Origin: Nocardia pseudovaccinii NBRC 100343
Lineage (GTDB): Bacteria > Actinomycetota > Actinomycetes > Mycobacteriales > Mycobacteriaceae
Direction: 5' to 3'
Assembly: GCF_001613225.1 (NCBI RefSeq)
Contig: NZ_BDBY01000377.1
Span: 1-41,334 of the forward strand
Length of the DNA: 41,334 nucleotides
Each line of letters begins with the position of its first letter. The stretch's first letter is position 1. The notes beneath the pieces were generated by a model. That model saw only the letters and a program-made list of their open reading frames with translations, was not told the DNA's origin and did not search any database. Positions 14,701 through 23,204 of the stretch are shown piece by piece. The translations under genes were made by a program, and so were the position numbers.

Positions 14701-17442
14701 GTGTCGACCGAGCTGATCGGGCGGGGAGACGAACTTGCCGATCTGCTCCGCTGGCTCGACGCTGCGGTGAACGGAAATCCGCAGTTGGTCGTGTGTTCCG
14801 GCGAGGCGGGTATCGGCAAGACCCGTTTGGTGTCCGAACTGGCCGAGCGCGCGCAGGCGCGGGGTGTGCGCACGCTGTGGACCCGGGCGCTGGAACTGCC
14901 CGACGCACCGCCGTTCTGGCTCTGGCGGCAGGCCCTTGCCGATCTACCGGCCGTCGACGTCGCACCGGTCGAGCGCACCGCGCTGTTCGAAAGCTTCGCC
15001 GATCGTCTCGATAGCACCGCGGCCCTGTTCGTCATCGATGACATCCACTGGGCCGATGAACCGTCGCTGCAGGCGCTGCTGCATCTGATCCGGAATCTGC
15101 GCGGTAAGCGAATCCTGGTGTGCGCCACCGAACGTGACACGGTATCCGATGCCGCGACCGGCTGGCGCGCGATCAAACCGGATCTGCTGCGGGAGCCGGT
15201 GACCAGGACACTCGGCCTGACCGGTCTGTCGCCGGAGAGTTCGGCACAGTGCCTACAGGCCGAGGCCGGACGGGCCGTGCCGGATCAGATCACCTTCGAC
15301 GCCTACACGATGACCGCTGGAAATCCGTTCTACCTGCGCGAACTCGGGCGATCGCTACAGGAGACGGGTGCGCTGCAACTGCCTGCGACCCTGCGTGAGG
15401 TGGTCCGCGGCCGACTGGTGCCGCTCGCGCCGCGCACCCAGGAGTTGCTGCGGTCATCCTCGATTCTCGGCGAGGAGTTTCCGATCGCGGTGGCGTCGCG
15501 GTTGATCGGCAGGCCCGCGCTGGAGTGTCTGACCGCGGTGGACGAGGCCGTCGCGGCGGGATTGCTGGTGGTTGGTGCGCAGCCGGGTGCGGTGCGTTTC
15601 GGGCATGCGCTGGTGCGTGCCGCACTGCAGGAAAGTCTGTTGCTGCAGCAGCGGGTGATCCTGCACGCCAGGGCGGCACAGGCCATCGAGGAACTGTATC
15701 CCGATGCGCTGGAACACCATTCGGCGGCACTGGCGCGGCATTGGGCGGGTGCGGCGGTGACCGGCGAACACGGTCCCGCGGTGCACTGGGCGCGCCGCGC
15801 GGGCGATGCGGCATTGCGGGAATTGGCGTTCGAGGAGGCCGTGCGGCTCTACGGTCTGGCGCTCGACCATGCCGCCGGATCGGACGCCGCAGATCGCGGC
15901 AGATTGCTGCTGGCCAGGGCCACGGCAAGGCTACGGGCGGGCGATCTCGGTGCGGCCCGCGCGGATAGCGTTGCCGCGCTGACCATCGGCCGTCGCGTCG
16001 GCGATGCCACCCTGATCGCGGAGTGCGCACTCGTACTCGAACCGGTCGGCGATCGTGTCTGGGATCGCGACATTCGTGAATGGTGCACGGAAGCACTGGA
16101 ATTCGATGGCCTGCCGGATCTGCTCCGGACGCGGCTGCTCGCGCGCTCGACGGAGGCTTCGGTCTATTTGGGTCTGCTCGACAACGTCGACGAGACGAGC
16201 GTGGCCGCACTGCAGCTCGCCGACGCATGCGGCGATCCGGAGGCCGTGGTCGCCGCCTTGCGTGCCCGTCAACTCGCCTGCGCCGCACCGGAACACCGCG
16301 TGGAGCGGGCCGAATTGGCCGCCCGCATGACGGATGCCGGACTGAGCCTGCGCAGCCCATCGATCGAGCTGTGGGGCAGGCTATGGGCCATCGACTCGCA
16401 GTGGGAGCGTGGCGAACTCGCGGCGATCGGCAGTGAGCTGTCGCGGCTGCGCTGGTGTGTGCGGCATACCGGCGGGCCGATGGCCCGCTGGAATCTGCTG
16501 GTGGCCGAGGCGGCCTTGGCGCAGGGCCACGGGGATCTGGACGAGGCGCTGCGGCTCGGCGGGCAGGCGCGCGAACTGGCCGAATCGATCGGTCATCCGG
16601 CGGGTTATGGCGCGTACCGGGCGCTGGTGGGCACCATCGGCCATCACCGCGGTCACCTCGATATCAGCTTCGAATTACCGCCGTTGTCCATGCGCGGCGA
16701 GGTCCGCAACGAGATCTTCGCCCGGCTGGGCACGGCATTTCCACTGGTCGAAGACGGTCGCACCGCAGAGGCCGAACCGCTGTATCGCGGGCTCGGTCCG
16801 CCCGAAGAGTGGGTGATCCCGCCGTACTTCGTGCTCAACGCACTGGTAGTCGGCGGTTCCGTCGCACTGGCTCTCGGTCTGGACCAGGACATCCGCTACT
16901 TCGCGCAGCGCCTCGCCCCGTATCGCGATGGTCATGCGGTCGGCGGAGGCGGCAACGGACACTACCTAGGCCCGGTCACCCTGTGGCTCGGCAAATTCGC
17001 GGCAGCCATCGGCGACTCGGCGACCGCCGAGCAGGATCTCGGCACCGCGCGCAAGATCTGTCGCGAGATCGGCGCCCGCTGCTTCGCCGTGGAGGCCGAT
17101 TGTGAACTGGCCGACCTCCTGATCCGCCGCGGCGCCACCGAGGACGGCGTAACCATGGCCAAATCCGCACTGCCACTTGCGGAGTCCTACGGTATGGCCC
17201 CCTGGGTGCAGCGCCTGCGCGGCCTCGCCGCGACACCGCTGAACCGCGCGACGCTCTCCCCACGGGAACGCGAAGTCGCCGCTCTCGTCGCCGCCGGTAA
17301 AAGCAACCGCGAAATCGCGACCGCACTGGTGTTATCCGAGCGCACCGCGCAGAACCACGTCCAACACATCCTGACCAAGCTCGGATTCACCAACCGCAGC
17401 CAGATCGCGGCCTGGGCGAGCAGGAACCCGGGTCCAAAGTAA
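14701..17442 (+). CDS. large ATP-binding LuxR-family (LAL) transcriptional regulator
   Basis: A 913-residue regulator. It begins with IGRGDELADLL and a Walker A motif, GEAGIGKT, at 34-41; VIDDIHWADEPSLQ near 110-125 is the Walker B region. A long helical repeat-like middle follows. The C-terminus (~850-905) is a LuxR/GerE helix-turn-helix: LSPREREVAALVAAGKSNREI, then LSERTAQNHVQHILTKLG. LAL proteins are ATP-dependent activators, often of secondary metabolism or transport. GTG 14701 was chosen over ATG 14677 because GGAGGTG sits just before it and homology begins there. It lies ~1.2 kb past the butyrolactone operon and could regulate it, though nothing in the sequence proves it. Confidence 0.9.
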   Translation: MSTELIGRGDELADLLRWLDAAVNGNPQLVVCSGEAGIGKTRLVSELAERAQARGVRTLWTRALELPDAPPFWLWRQALADLPAVDVAPVERTALFESFADRLDSTAALFVIDDIHWADEPSLQALLHLIRNLRGKRILVCATERDTVSDAATGWRAIKPDLLREPVTRTLGLTGLSPESSAQCLQAEAGRAVPDQITFDAYTMTAGNPFYLRELGRSLQETGALQLPATLREVVRGRLVPLAPRTQELLRSSSILGEEFPIAVASRLIGRPALECLTAVDEAVAAGLLVVGAQPGAVRFGHALVRAALQESLLLQQRVILHARAAQAIEELYPDALEHHSAALARHWAGAAVTGEHGPAVHWARRAGDAALRELAFEEAVRLYGLALDHAAGSDAADRGRLLLARATARLRAGDLGAARADSVAALTIGRRVGDATLIAECALVLEPVGDRVWDRDIREWCTEALEFDGLPDLLRTRLLARSTEASVYLGLLDNVDETSVAALQLADACGDPEAVVAALRARQLACAAPEHRVERAELAARMTDAGLSLRSPSIELWGRLWAIDSQWERGELAAIGSELSRLRWCVRHTGGPMARWNLLVAEAALAQGHGDLDEALRLGGQARELAESIGHPAGYGAYRALVGTIGHHRGHLDISFELPPLSMRGEVRNEIFARLGTAFPLVEDGRTAEAEPLYRGLGPPEEWVIPPYFVLNALVVGGSVALALGLDQDIRYFAQRLAPYRDGHAVGGGGNGHYLGPVTLWLGKFAAAIGDSATAEQDLGTARKICREIGARCFAVEADCELADLLIRRGATEDGVTMAKSALPLAESYGMAPWVQRLRGLAATPLNRATLSPREREVAALVAAGKSNREIATALVLSERTAQNHVQHILTKLGFTNRSQIAAWASRNPGPK

Positions 17443-17532
17443 CGGTTGTGTTGCCATGGGCTCACATGGCGTTGATTTCGCCGGAATTGGGAATCCTTCG
17501 TCACACGTCCCGTGAGCGGAATGAGGTGCCAC

Positions 17533-17700
17533 ATGAACACAGTGGTATGCGGCGATTGCTGGCGTCGCGAAAACTTGACGTTCGCACAGCGACTGGACCC
17601 GGCATTCATCCGGCCCGGATTTGTCTATCTGTGCCCCGAGCACCGAGCCTGTCGAGCCGAAACGCTCGGTCGGCCCGAGCTCGGACAATCGGCGGCGTGA
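17533..17700 (+). CDS. small Cys-rich protein, possible zinc-binding
   Basis: A 55-residue ORF with cysteines arranged as VCGDC near the start and LCPEHRAC later, as in small zinc-binding knuckles. GAGGTG lies five bases upstream of ATG 17533. It stands alone between the LAL regulator and the converging MerR gene. Short length and lack of a known family keep confidence modest; it could be chance. Confidence 0.45.
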   Translation: MNTVVCGDCWRRENLTFAQRLDPAFIRPGFVYLCPEHRACRAETLGRPELGQSAA

Positions 17701-17722
17701 ATCCCCGAAACCAACGCGCACC

Positions 17723-17739
17723 CCAGCGAATTTCGCTGG
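17723..17739. terminator. hairpin between converging genes
   Basis: CCAGCGA-ATT-TCGCTGG, perfect 7-bp arms, starts four bases beyond the stop of the MerR gene and lies 23 bases after the Cys-rich ORF. Its position between converging genes suggests a bidirectional terminator. There is no T-run, which is common in high-GC actinobacteria. Confidence 0.5.
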
Positions 17740-17742
17740 CGG

Positions 17743-18513
17743 TCAAGGCGCGTCGGGCAATGAACCGGTACGTCCGCGTTCGCGCTCCGCGGCGGTGGCG
17801 AGGTAATCGCCCAACTCGCGGCGCAGCGTGACATCGAGCGACCGGACCAGGGTGGCGTGCACCGAGGCGACCGCCAGTTCGCGCATTTTGTTGAGCATCG
17901 TTGTGGTGTCGGCGATTTCGCTGCTGGTCTCGGGCAGCCAGCCGGGCCCGTGCTCGTCGACGATGTGCTGTTTGGCGGCCGTGATCATGATGTGGGTGAT
18001 GTCATCGATGCGGTCGGCGACCTTGGCGTAGATCTCGATCAGCGTGCGCAGTTCCAGGCCGTATTCGTGTAGTTCGGCGAACGAGGTGAGCAGTGCGGTA
18101 TCGGTGAAGGCGACGGTATCGCCCTCGATCCGCACCAGCTTCATCTCTGCGAGCCGGTCGACGAGCTCGTCGGTATCGGTGCCGAGAATGGTCCCGATCA
18201 GTTCGCGGGGTACTTCGAAGGTTTCGTCCTTCGCCCAGGGGGCCGTCACCGCGTGCTGCAGGCCGAGCACCTCGGTGAGGTCCTTGCCGGTCTCCCAGCT
18301 GGTGATGAAATCGGCGATATGGGCGGTGGTGAAGCCGCGCTGCAGCAGCGCGTCGATGAGTCGCAGTCGCTCCAGATGCGAATCGTCGTAGATGCTGGCG
18401 CGCCCGTCCTTGCCGACCGGGGGCGGTAGCAATCCGCGCTCCTGGTAGGCGCGCACATTCCGGCTCGTGGTGCCCGCGGCGCGGGCGAGATCATCGATCC
18501 GGTACTCCGGCAC
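17743..18513 (-). CDS. MerR-family transcriptional regulator
   Basis: About 256 residues. The N-terminal MerR helix-turn-helix reads YRIDDLARAAGTTSRNVRAYQERGLLPPP, followed by the wing (GRASIYDDSHLERLRLI). No metal-binding cysteines, so it likely senses an organic ligand or protein state through its ~170-residue helical C-terminus. GTG 18513 was preferred to GTG 18522 because GGGAGG is eight bases upstream of it, while the outer GTG overlaps that site. It lies about 100 bp downstream of the monooxygenase gene on the same strand and is the obvious candidate regulator of the mymA-like operon (inference). Confidence 0.88.
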   Translation of the reverse strand: MPEYRIDDLARAAGTTSRNVRAYQERGLLPPPVGKDGRASIYDDSHLERLRLIDALLQRGFTTAHIADFITSWETGKDLTEVLGLQHAVTAPWAKDETFEVPRELIGTILGTDTDELVDRLAEMKLVRIEGDTVAFTDTALLTSFAELHEYGLELRTLIEIYAKVADRIDDITHIMITAAKQHIVDEHGPGWLPETSSEIADTTTMLNKMRELAVASVHATLVRSLDVTLRRELGDYLATAAERERGRTGSLPDAP

Positions 18514-18615
18514 CGATATCACCTCCCATAGCGACTAGGGCACGCCTGCACCGGCGGCCGGAACGCGGTCTTCGAACCGACCGAGTCTAGCGTTGCGACC
18601 ACCGGTGCCCGTCAC

Positions 18616-20181
18616 CTAGGAAACCGCCGCGATCCGGTTCTTCGCTGTGTCCGCGGCGGGTACGACGTGATAGTCGTCGAGGTTCACCGTCCGCAGCTGG
18701 CCCACGTACTGGGTGGCGAAACCCGGATACATGGTCGCATTGAACCCGTCCTCGGTGAGATACCAACTGCGGCAGCCGGAGTTCCATGTGGTGCTGCCCA
18801 GGCGCCGCTGGATCGCCGCGTTGTAGCGGTCCTGCCGGTCCTTGCGCACATCGAGCATGCGCAGATCCCGGTCCAGAATGGTGCCGATCGCGCTCACCAG
18901 ATAGTCGATCTGGGCCTCCATGTACACCAGCGCCGAATTGTGTCCCGGCCCCGAATTCGGCCCGAAGGTGAAGAACAGATTCGGGTACCCGGAAACCGCG
19001 ATGCTCTTGTACGCATACGCGCCGTGGTGCCACTCCTCGGCGAGGACCCGCCCGTCCCGGCCGACGACCGGGATGGGTGTGCCGGTCTTGGAGACATCGA
19101 ATCCGGTGGCGAAGACAATGCAATCGGCTTGATGCTCAACACCTTCCGCAGTGCGGATGCCGTGTTCGGCGATGCGTGCGATCGGCCAGGTGACCAGCTT
19201 GCAGTTGTCGCGTTGCAGGGCCGGATAGTAGTCGTCGGTCATCAGCAGCCGCTTGCATCCGGCGCGGAAGTCCGGGGTGAGCTGGCGGCGCAGCCACGGA
19301 TCCTTCACCTGTCTGCGCAGCTGGGCTCGCCCGACCAATTCGACGACCCTGGTCAGCGGGGTATTCCACACCACGCCGAGCGCGACGGATTCATGCCCGT
19401 AGAACCAGGCCAGACGCGAGAGGGATTCGGCCGCGGGCACCCGCCGGTAAAGCTGTTTGGTCAAGGGGGTGGTGCGCCGATTGACTCGGGGCAGCACCCA
19501 TCCCGGCGTCCGCTGGAACACCTTGACCGAGGCCGCCCGCTCCACCAGCTCCGGAATGAGCTGCACCGCACTGGCTCCGGTGCCGACGACCGCCACCTTC
19601 TTCCCGGTGAAGTCGTAGTCGTGATCCCAACGGGCACTGTGGATCTTGTGCCCCCGGTAGTCCTCGATGCCGGGAATATTCGGCAGACTCGCATTTGCCA
19701 GCGGCCCGGAGGCCAACACCACCGCTCTGGCGCGGACGGTCTCCGCGCGGTCCTCGATCGTGATGTGCCAGACCCCGGCGTCCTCGTCGAACACGATTCC
19801 GGTGACATTGAGGCCGAAGCGGAAGTGCTTGTGCAGTCCGAACTTCGCGGCCATCGACTCGATATAGCCGAGGATTTCGCTGCTGCCGGAGTAGGTGTGC
19901 GACCAATCCGGGTTCGGCGCGAAACTGTAGGAATACAGCCGCGACGGAATATCGCACGCCGCGCCGGGATAGGTGTTGTCGCGCCAGGTCCCACCGATCG
20001 CGGTGCCGCGTTCGAGGATCGCGAAATCGCCGATTCCCTTTTGCTTCAGGCGAATCGCGGCGCCGATTCCGGCGAATCCGCCGCCGATAATGGCGACATC
20101 CAAGGTAGGCCCACCTGTCGCCCGACCGCCGCCCCTCATCGAATCGCTGCGCAATGCTGTGTTCATCTCGTCCTTCGTCAT
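18616..20181 (-). CDS. Baeyer-Villiger-type flavin monooxygenase (MymA-like)
   Basis: A 521-residue class B flavoprotein. The FAD site IIGGGFAGIG is at 31-40 with ILERGTAIGGTW after it, the NADPH site VVGTGASAVQLIPEL lies near 200, and between them YRGHKIHSARWD matches the FxGxxxHxxxW signature of Baeyer-Villiger monooxygenases with Tyr in place of Phe. It inserts oxygen next to a carbonyl or on a soft heteroatom using NADPH and O2. It is the last oxidoreductase of an operon resembling M. tuberculosis mymA (monooxygenase, LipR-like esterase, SadH-like SDR). ATG 20181 overlaps the ferritin-like stop; ATG 20166 with AAGGACG upstream is an alternative. Its first ~25 residues come from the 50-bp repeat, not the flavin fold. 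Confidence 0.88.
   Translation of the reverse strand: MTKDEMNTALRSDSMRGGGRATGGPTLDVAIIGGGFAGIGAAIRLKQKGIGDFAILERGTAIGGTWRDNTYPGAACDIPSRLYSYSFAPNPDWSHTYSGSSEILGYIESMAAKFGLHKHFRFGLNVTGIVFDEDAGVWHITIEDRAETVRARAVVLASGPLANASLPNIPGIEDYRGHKIHSARWDHDYDFTGKKVAVVGTGASAVQLIPELVERAASVKVFQRTPGWVLPRVNRRTTPLTKQLYRRVPAAESLSRLAWFYGHESVALGVVWNTPLTRVVELVGRAQLRRQVKDPWLRRQLTPDFRAGCKRLLMTDDYYPALQRDNCKLVTWPIARIAEHGIRTAEGVEHQADCIVFATGFDVSKTGTPIPVVGRDGRVLAEEWHHGAYAYKSIAVSGYPNLFFTFGPNSGPGHNSALVYMEAQIDYLVSAIGTILDRDLRMLDVRKDRQDRYNAAIQRRLGSTTWNSGCRSWYLTEDGFNATMYPGFATQYVGQLRTVNLDDYHVVPAADTAKNRIAAVS
20108..20157 (-). repeat. copy 2 of the 50-bp in-frame dispersed repeat
   Basis: Reverse-strand match to 8587-8636 at 42 of 50 positions, transitions only, same reading frame. 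It encodes A-L-RSDSMRGGGRATGGP immediately before the FAD-binding strand of the monooxygenase, again right after an overlapping gene junction. Confidence 0.9.
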
Positions 20182-21104
20182 GCCGCAGGCTCGTAGGTGA
20201 GTTCCTTGGACCAGGTCGGCTGCGGGCGCAGCAGCCGCTTCGGCACCCGGGCGGTGATCTTGACCAGTGCGTCGGCCAGCAGGTGATAGGGATGGCCGCG
20301 GTTGATCACCCAGCCGCCGTGCATCTTCACGATCTGATACATCGGCAGCCTGCGCGCGAACTCACTGCGCTCGCCGACATTCGCGTAGCGCTTCAGCGCC
20401 GCATACAACTTCTCCTCGTCGACGCCCATCTCGACGATGTTGTCGCGCATCTTGTTCAGCAGCGGCACATAGCTCAGCACGCCGATGATGAACGTCGGCT
20501 TGGCCCACCCGCCCACAAGATCGATGAGCAGCTTGCGCATCTGTGCGTGACCGAGCAGATCCATCACCGCGAAATCCACAGCCAGATGCCGGGATTCGTC
20601 GGCATTGATCTTCTTGAAGGCCTCCTGGCAGATCGGATCCTCGATCTCGTCCATGATGAACTTGATCAGCGCACCGTCCAGCGCCACCTCCAGCATCGGA
20701 ATCACCGTGCCAAGGAACGACAGCGACATATCGTCGGAGTACTGGTCCAGGAAGTCGATGACCAGCTTGACATTCACATTCGGCTGCGGAATCTCATCGC
20801 CGTCGAGCATGCCCCAGCGCCGCATCAGCGCGAGTTCGGCATTGGCGTGCTTCTGCTCCTCGGCGTGGAAGTAGCGGTAGATCTCGCGCAGCGTTTCGGT
20901 CGGCGCCTTCTTCGCCATGGCGGCGAAACCGCGCGCACCGACATTCTCGATCCACATCAGATCGGCCATGAACGGCTTGAGTTTGACGTGCAGTTCGGGC
21001 GAAATCGTTTCCGCGCCGGGGGCATCCCAGTCGATATCGGCCAGCGCCCATTGGCGATCCTTGATCTTACGGAGCATGTCGTCGAAGTCCATGACGTTGG
21101 CCAT
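20178..21104 (-). CDS. ferritin-like di-iron domain protein
   Basis: A 308-residue all-helical protein with di-iron ligand candidates Glu53 (WIENV), Glu83/His86 (AEEQKHA), Glu139 and Glu170/His173 (ADESRHLAV), the spacing of ferritin-like oxygenases/reductases. It probably activates O2 for hydroxylation or acts as a redox partner, but no substrate can be assigned. It lies two bases after the SDR gene and overlaps the monooxygenase start, so it is co-translated with both. The M. tuberculosis mymA operon, as I recall it, has no such gene, so this is a distinguishing feature of the locus. Confidence 0.8.
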   Translation of the reverse strand: MANVMDFDDMLRKIKDRQWALADIDWDAPGAETISPELHVKLKPFMADLMWIENVGARGFAAMAKKAPTETLREIYRYFHAEEQKHANAELALMRRWGMLDGDEIPQPNVNVKLVIDFLDQYSDDMSLSFLGTVIPMLEVALDGALIKFIMDEIEDPICQEAFKKINADESRHLAVDFAVMDLLGHAQMRKLLIDLVGGWAKPTFIIGVLSYVPLLNKMRDNIVEMGVDEEKLYAALKRYANVGERSEFARRLPMYQIVKMHGGWVINRGHPYHLLADALVKITARVPKRLLRPQPTWSKELTYEPAA

Positions 21105-21106
21105 GA

Positions 21107-22012
21107 TCAGACTCCCGTCTTATCGGAGACCGAGGTCCGGTCCGTCGTGGTCGAGTCCTCCTGTGGCAGTAGCCGATCCAGGAGTCCGAGGGCATAGGTG
21201 TACTGGGCGGGGAAGTAGCGCTTGAGCAGCCAGATGAGGTGCGCGTCCAGTTGCGGCAGCACATACAGCTGGCCGCGGTCGTGGGCATCGAGGGTGGTGC
21301 GCGCGACGCTGTCGGGGGAGAAGCCGGTCAGGCGCATGAGGGTGTCGGCCAATCGGGCCGATTGCGGTGTAATGCGGCCGTCGCGAGCCACATTCGTCTT
21401 GACGAAGGTCGGGCACAGCACGGTGACCGCGACTCCGGTGCCGCTCATCTCGGCGGCCATGGTCTCCGAAAGCGAAAGCACCGCGGCCTTGGACGCGTTG
21501 TAGACCGCCATCGATGGTGCGGCGGCGAAGGCAGCCGCGGAGGCGACATTGATGATGCCGCCGCGGCGGGCGGCGCGCAGTTGCGGTGCGAAGATCTCGC
21601 ATCCGTGCACCACACCCCACAGGTTGATGCCGAGTGCCCACTCCCAGTCGTCGAAACCGATTTCGCCGACCGGCTTTCCGCCGATGCCGACACCGGCATT
21701 GTTGACCACCAGCGTGACCGGGCGTTCGAACAGCGATTCGGCGAAGCGCGCAAGCACTTCCACCTCCTCGCGGCGCGAAACATCGCAGCGGAACGCATGC
21801 GCGGCACCCGGATGGTTGCGCTCGATGAGGGCGACGGTCTCGTCGGCGCGGGATTCATCGATATCGGCGCAGATCACCTGTCCACCGCGTACGGCGATTT
21901 CGAGTGCGAAGGCCCGGCCGATACCGCTGCCCGCACCGGTCACCACCGCGCGGGCGCCGTGGCTGCGCCGCGGTCGGATACCGATCGGAATGAGCCTTTC
22001 CAGTCCGAACAT
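21107..22012 (-). CDS. short-chain dehydrogenase/reductase (SadH-like)
   Basis: A 301-residue classical SDR with TGAGSGIG at 25-32, VVNNAGVG near 102-109 and catalytic YNASK at 171-175. The ~30 residues after residue 240 include an aromatic, amphipathic stretch (LIWLLKRYFPAQYTYALG) that may touch the membrane. SDRs oxidise or reduce alcohol/ketone pairs with NAD(P). Placed between a lipase-like esterase and a Baeyer-Villiger-type enzyme, it would supply or remove the carbonyl in lipid modification. Its ATG lies one base after the esterase stop. Confidence 0.88.
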   Translation of the reverse strand: MFGLERLIPIGIRPRRSHGARAVVTGAGSGIGRAFALEIAVRGGQVICADIDESRADETVALIERNHPGAAHAFRCDVSRREEVEVLARFAESLFERPVTLVVNNAGVGIGGKPVGEIGFDDWEWALGINLWGVVHGCEIFAPQLRAARRGGIINVASAAAFAAAPSMAVYNASKAAVLSLSETMAAEMSGTGVAVTVLCPTFVKTNVARDGRITPQSARLADTLMRLTGFSPDSVARTTLDAHDRGQLYVLPQLDAHLIWLLKRYFPAQYTYALGLLDRLLPQEDSTTTDRTSVSDKTGV

Positions 22013-22013
22013 C

Positions 22014-23000
22014 TCAGCTCACCTTCTTCGTGACGGTCTGGGAAATCAGTGCGGTACAGAGGAATTCAGCGGCCCGATCCAATGCCTTGTCCGCCTCCGG
22101 CACCAGCAGCGGCAGCGCCTGGAAGACATGCACCTGGCCCGGCCAGATCTCGAGTGCGCAATCGCCGCCCGCATCGCGCACCATCGCGTGCAGGTGTCGG
22201 GCGTCGGCGCAGAGCATTTCGGCGCCGCCCGCCTGGATCAGCAGCGGCGGCATGGCCATACCCGGCGGAATTCGTAGCCGCAGGCGCGGTGCGTCGGCGG
22301 GCAGGTCGCGGGTGTAGACGTGGGGGAGCCGACCGGCCGCGCGGGCCGAGATGACCGGATCCCGTTGCCGCCGTTCCTGTTCGGCGGCCAAACCGAGGGT
22401 GAGATCGATCAGCGGGGAGAACATCGCGACGGCGGCGGGTTGTGGGCGGGCGTGGCGGTCGTTCTCGATCAGTAGATCCAGCGCCAGATGCCCACCCGCG
22501 GAATCGCAGGCGATCACCAGGTCTTGTGCGGCGAAACCGCGGTCGAGCAGCCAGCGGTATCCGGCCTCGACATCATCGGCGGCGGCCGGAAACCGATGCT
22601 CCGGCGCGAGCCGGTAGTCGGTGAGGAAGACCGGCAGTCCGGTCTTCCTGGACAGTTGCGCGGCCAAGCCGCGGTGGGTGCGGGCCGAGCAGAGGACGTA
22701 GCCGCTGCCGTGAATGTAGTAGATGGCGCGCTGTCCGAAATCCACGCCGGGTGCGCGGACCCATTCGCCGCGGACGGTGCCGGACCGGACCTGGACGACG
22801 GATATGCCACGTGGCGTCGGACCCGCCGTGGCCATGATCGTCGCGATCAGCTTGCGTGCGAACCACACTCCCGGTGCGTTCATGGGTACCGCGTTGTTCA
22901 GCGGCCGCAGCCCGATCTCGCATGCCGCGGCAGCGAGTCTGGACCGTGCCGACGGCACCGTCGGAACGCCGGGGACCGAGGTCCTCGTTGACCTTGTCAT
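22014..23000 (-). CDS. HSL-family alpha/beta hydrolase (LipR-like esterase)
   Basis: A 328-residue esterase of the hormone-sensitive lipase family. The oxyanion motif reads YIHGSGY (His97-Gly100, a variant of HGGG), the nucleophile elbow is CDSAGG (Ser167, Cys replacing the usual Gly), and a late GQVHVF supplies the catalytic His. It likely cleaves a short or medium acyl ester. It is the first gene of the mymA-like operon. ATG 23000 has only a weak ribosome site and lies close to a palindromic operator, so transcription may start very near the gene or the real start may be further in, for example Met40. Confidence 0.85.
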   Translation of the reverse strand: MTRSTRTSVPGVPTVPSARSRLAAAACEIGLRPLNNAVPMNAPGVWFARKLIATIMATAGPTPRGISVVQVRSGTVRGEWVRAPGVDFGQRAIYYIHGSGYVLCSARTHRGLAAQLSRKTGLPVFLTDYRLAPEHRFPAAADDVEAGYRWLLDRGFAAQDLVIACDSAGGHLALDLLIENDRHARPQPAAVAMFSPLIDLTLGLAAEQERRQRDPVISARAAGRLPHVYTRDLPADAPRLRLRIPPGMAMPPLLIQAGGAEMLCADARHLHAMVRDAGGDCALEIWPGQVHVFQALPLLVPEADKALDRAAEFLCTALISQTVTKKVS

Positions 23001-23019
23001 GACCTAAGCGTCAGGCATA

Positions 23020-23045
23020 AATGTGCCAGTTGTCAATGGCACATT
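23020..23045. promoter_or_regulatory. palindromic operator upstream of the mymA-like operon
   Basis: Perfect 9-bp arms AATGTGCCA and TGGCACATT separated by eight bases (gttgtcaa). Read on the minus strand, the spacer contains TTGACA, a consensus -35. The site is 20 bp before the esterase ATG, so a bound protein would block or recruit polymerase. The MerR regulator at the end of the operon is one candidate; a TetR-type protein elsewhere is another. Confidence 0.65.
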
Positions 23046-23204
23046 CAAAAAAGGCTGTTTATGGCGCGGACATTCTGAGCCGGGCCTCGATCGAATCCGA
23101 GGCTGCCCGTTCAGTGCTCGCGACAGGGTGCTGGAGGCCGCCGCTTACCGCGGTGGATCACCAGTGCTCATAGCTGAATGACACCGACCTGGGTCCGGGG
23201 TGGG
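23046..23204. other. short intergenic region, no gene seen
   Basis: The region downstream of the dehydrogenase gene and upstream of the esterase operator holds no convincing ORF. The short run ttcaaaaaaggc near 23045-23056 is the only AT-rich patch. Confidence 0.5.

Noticed and set aside
18667..20196. A 509-codon plus-strand ORF
   Set aside because: Antisense of the monooxygenase; high-GC shadow frame.
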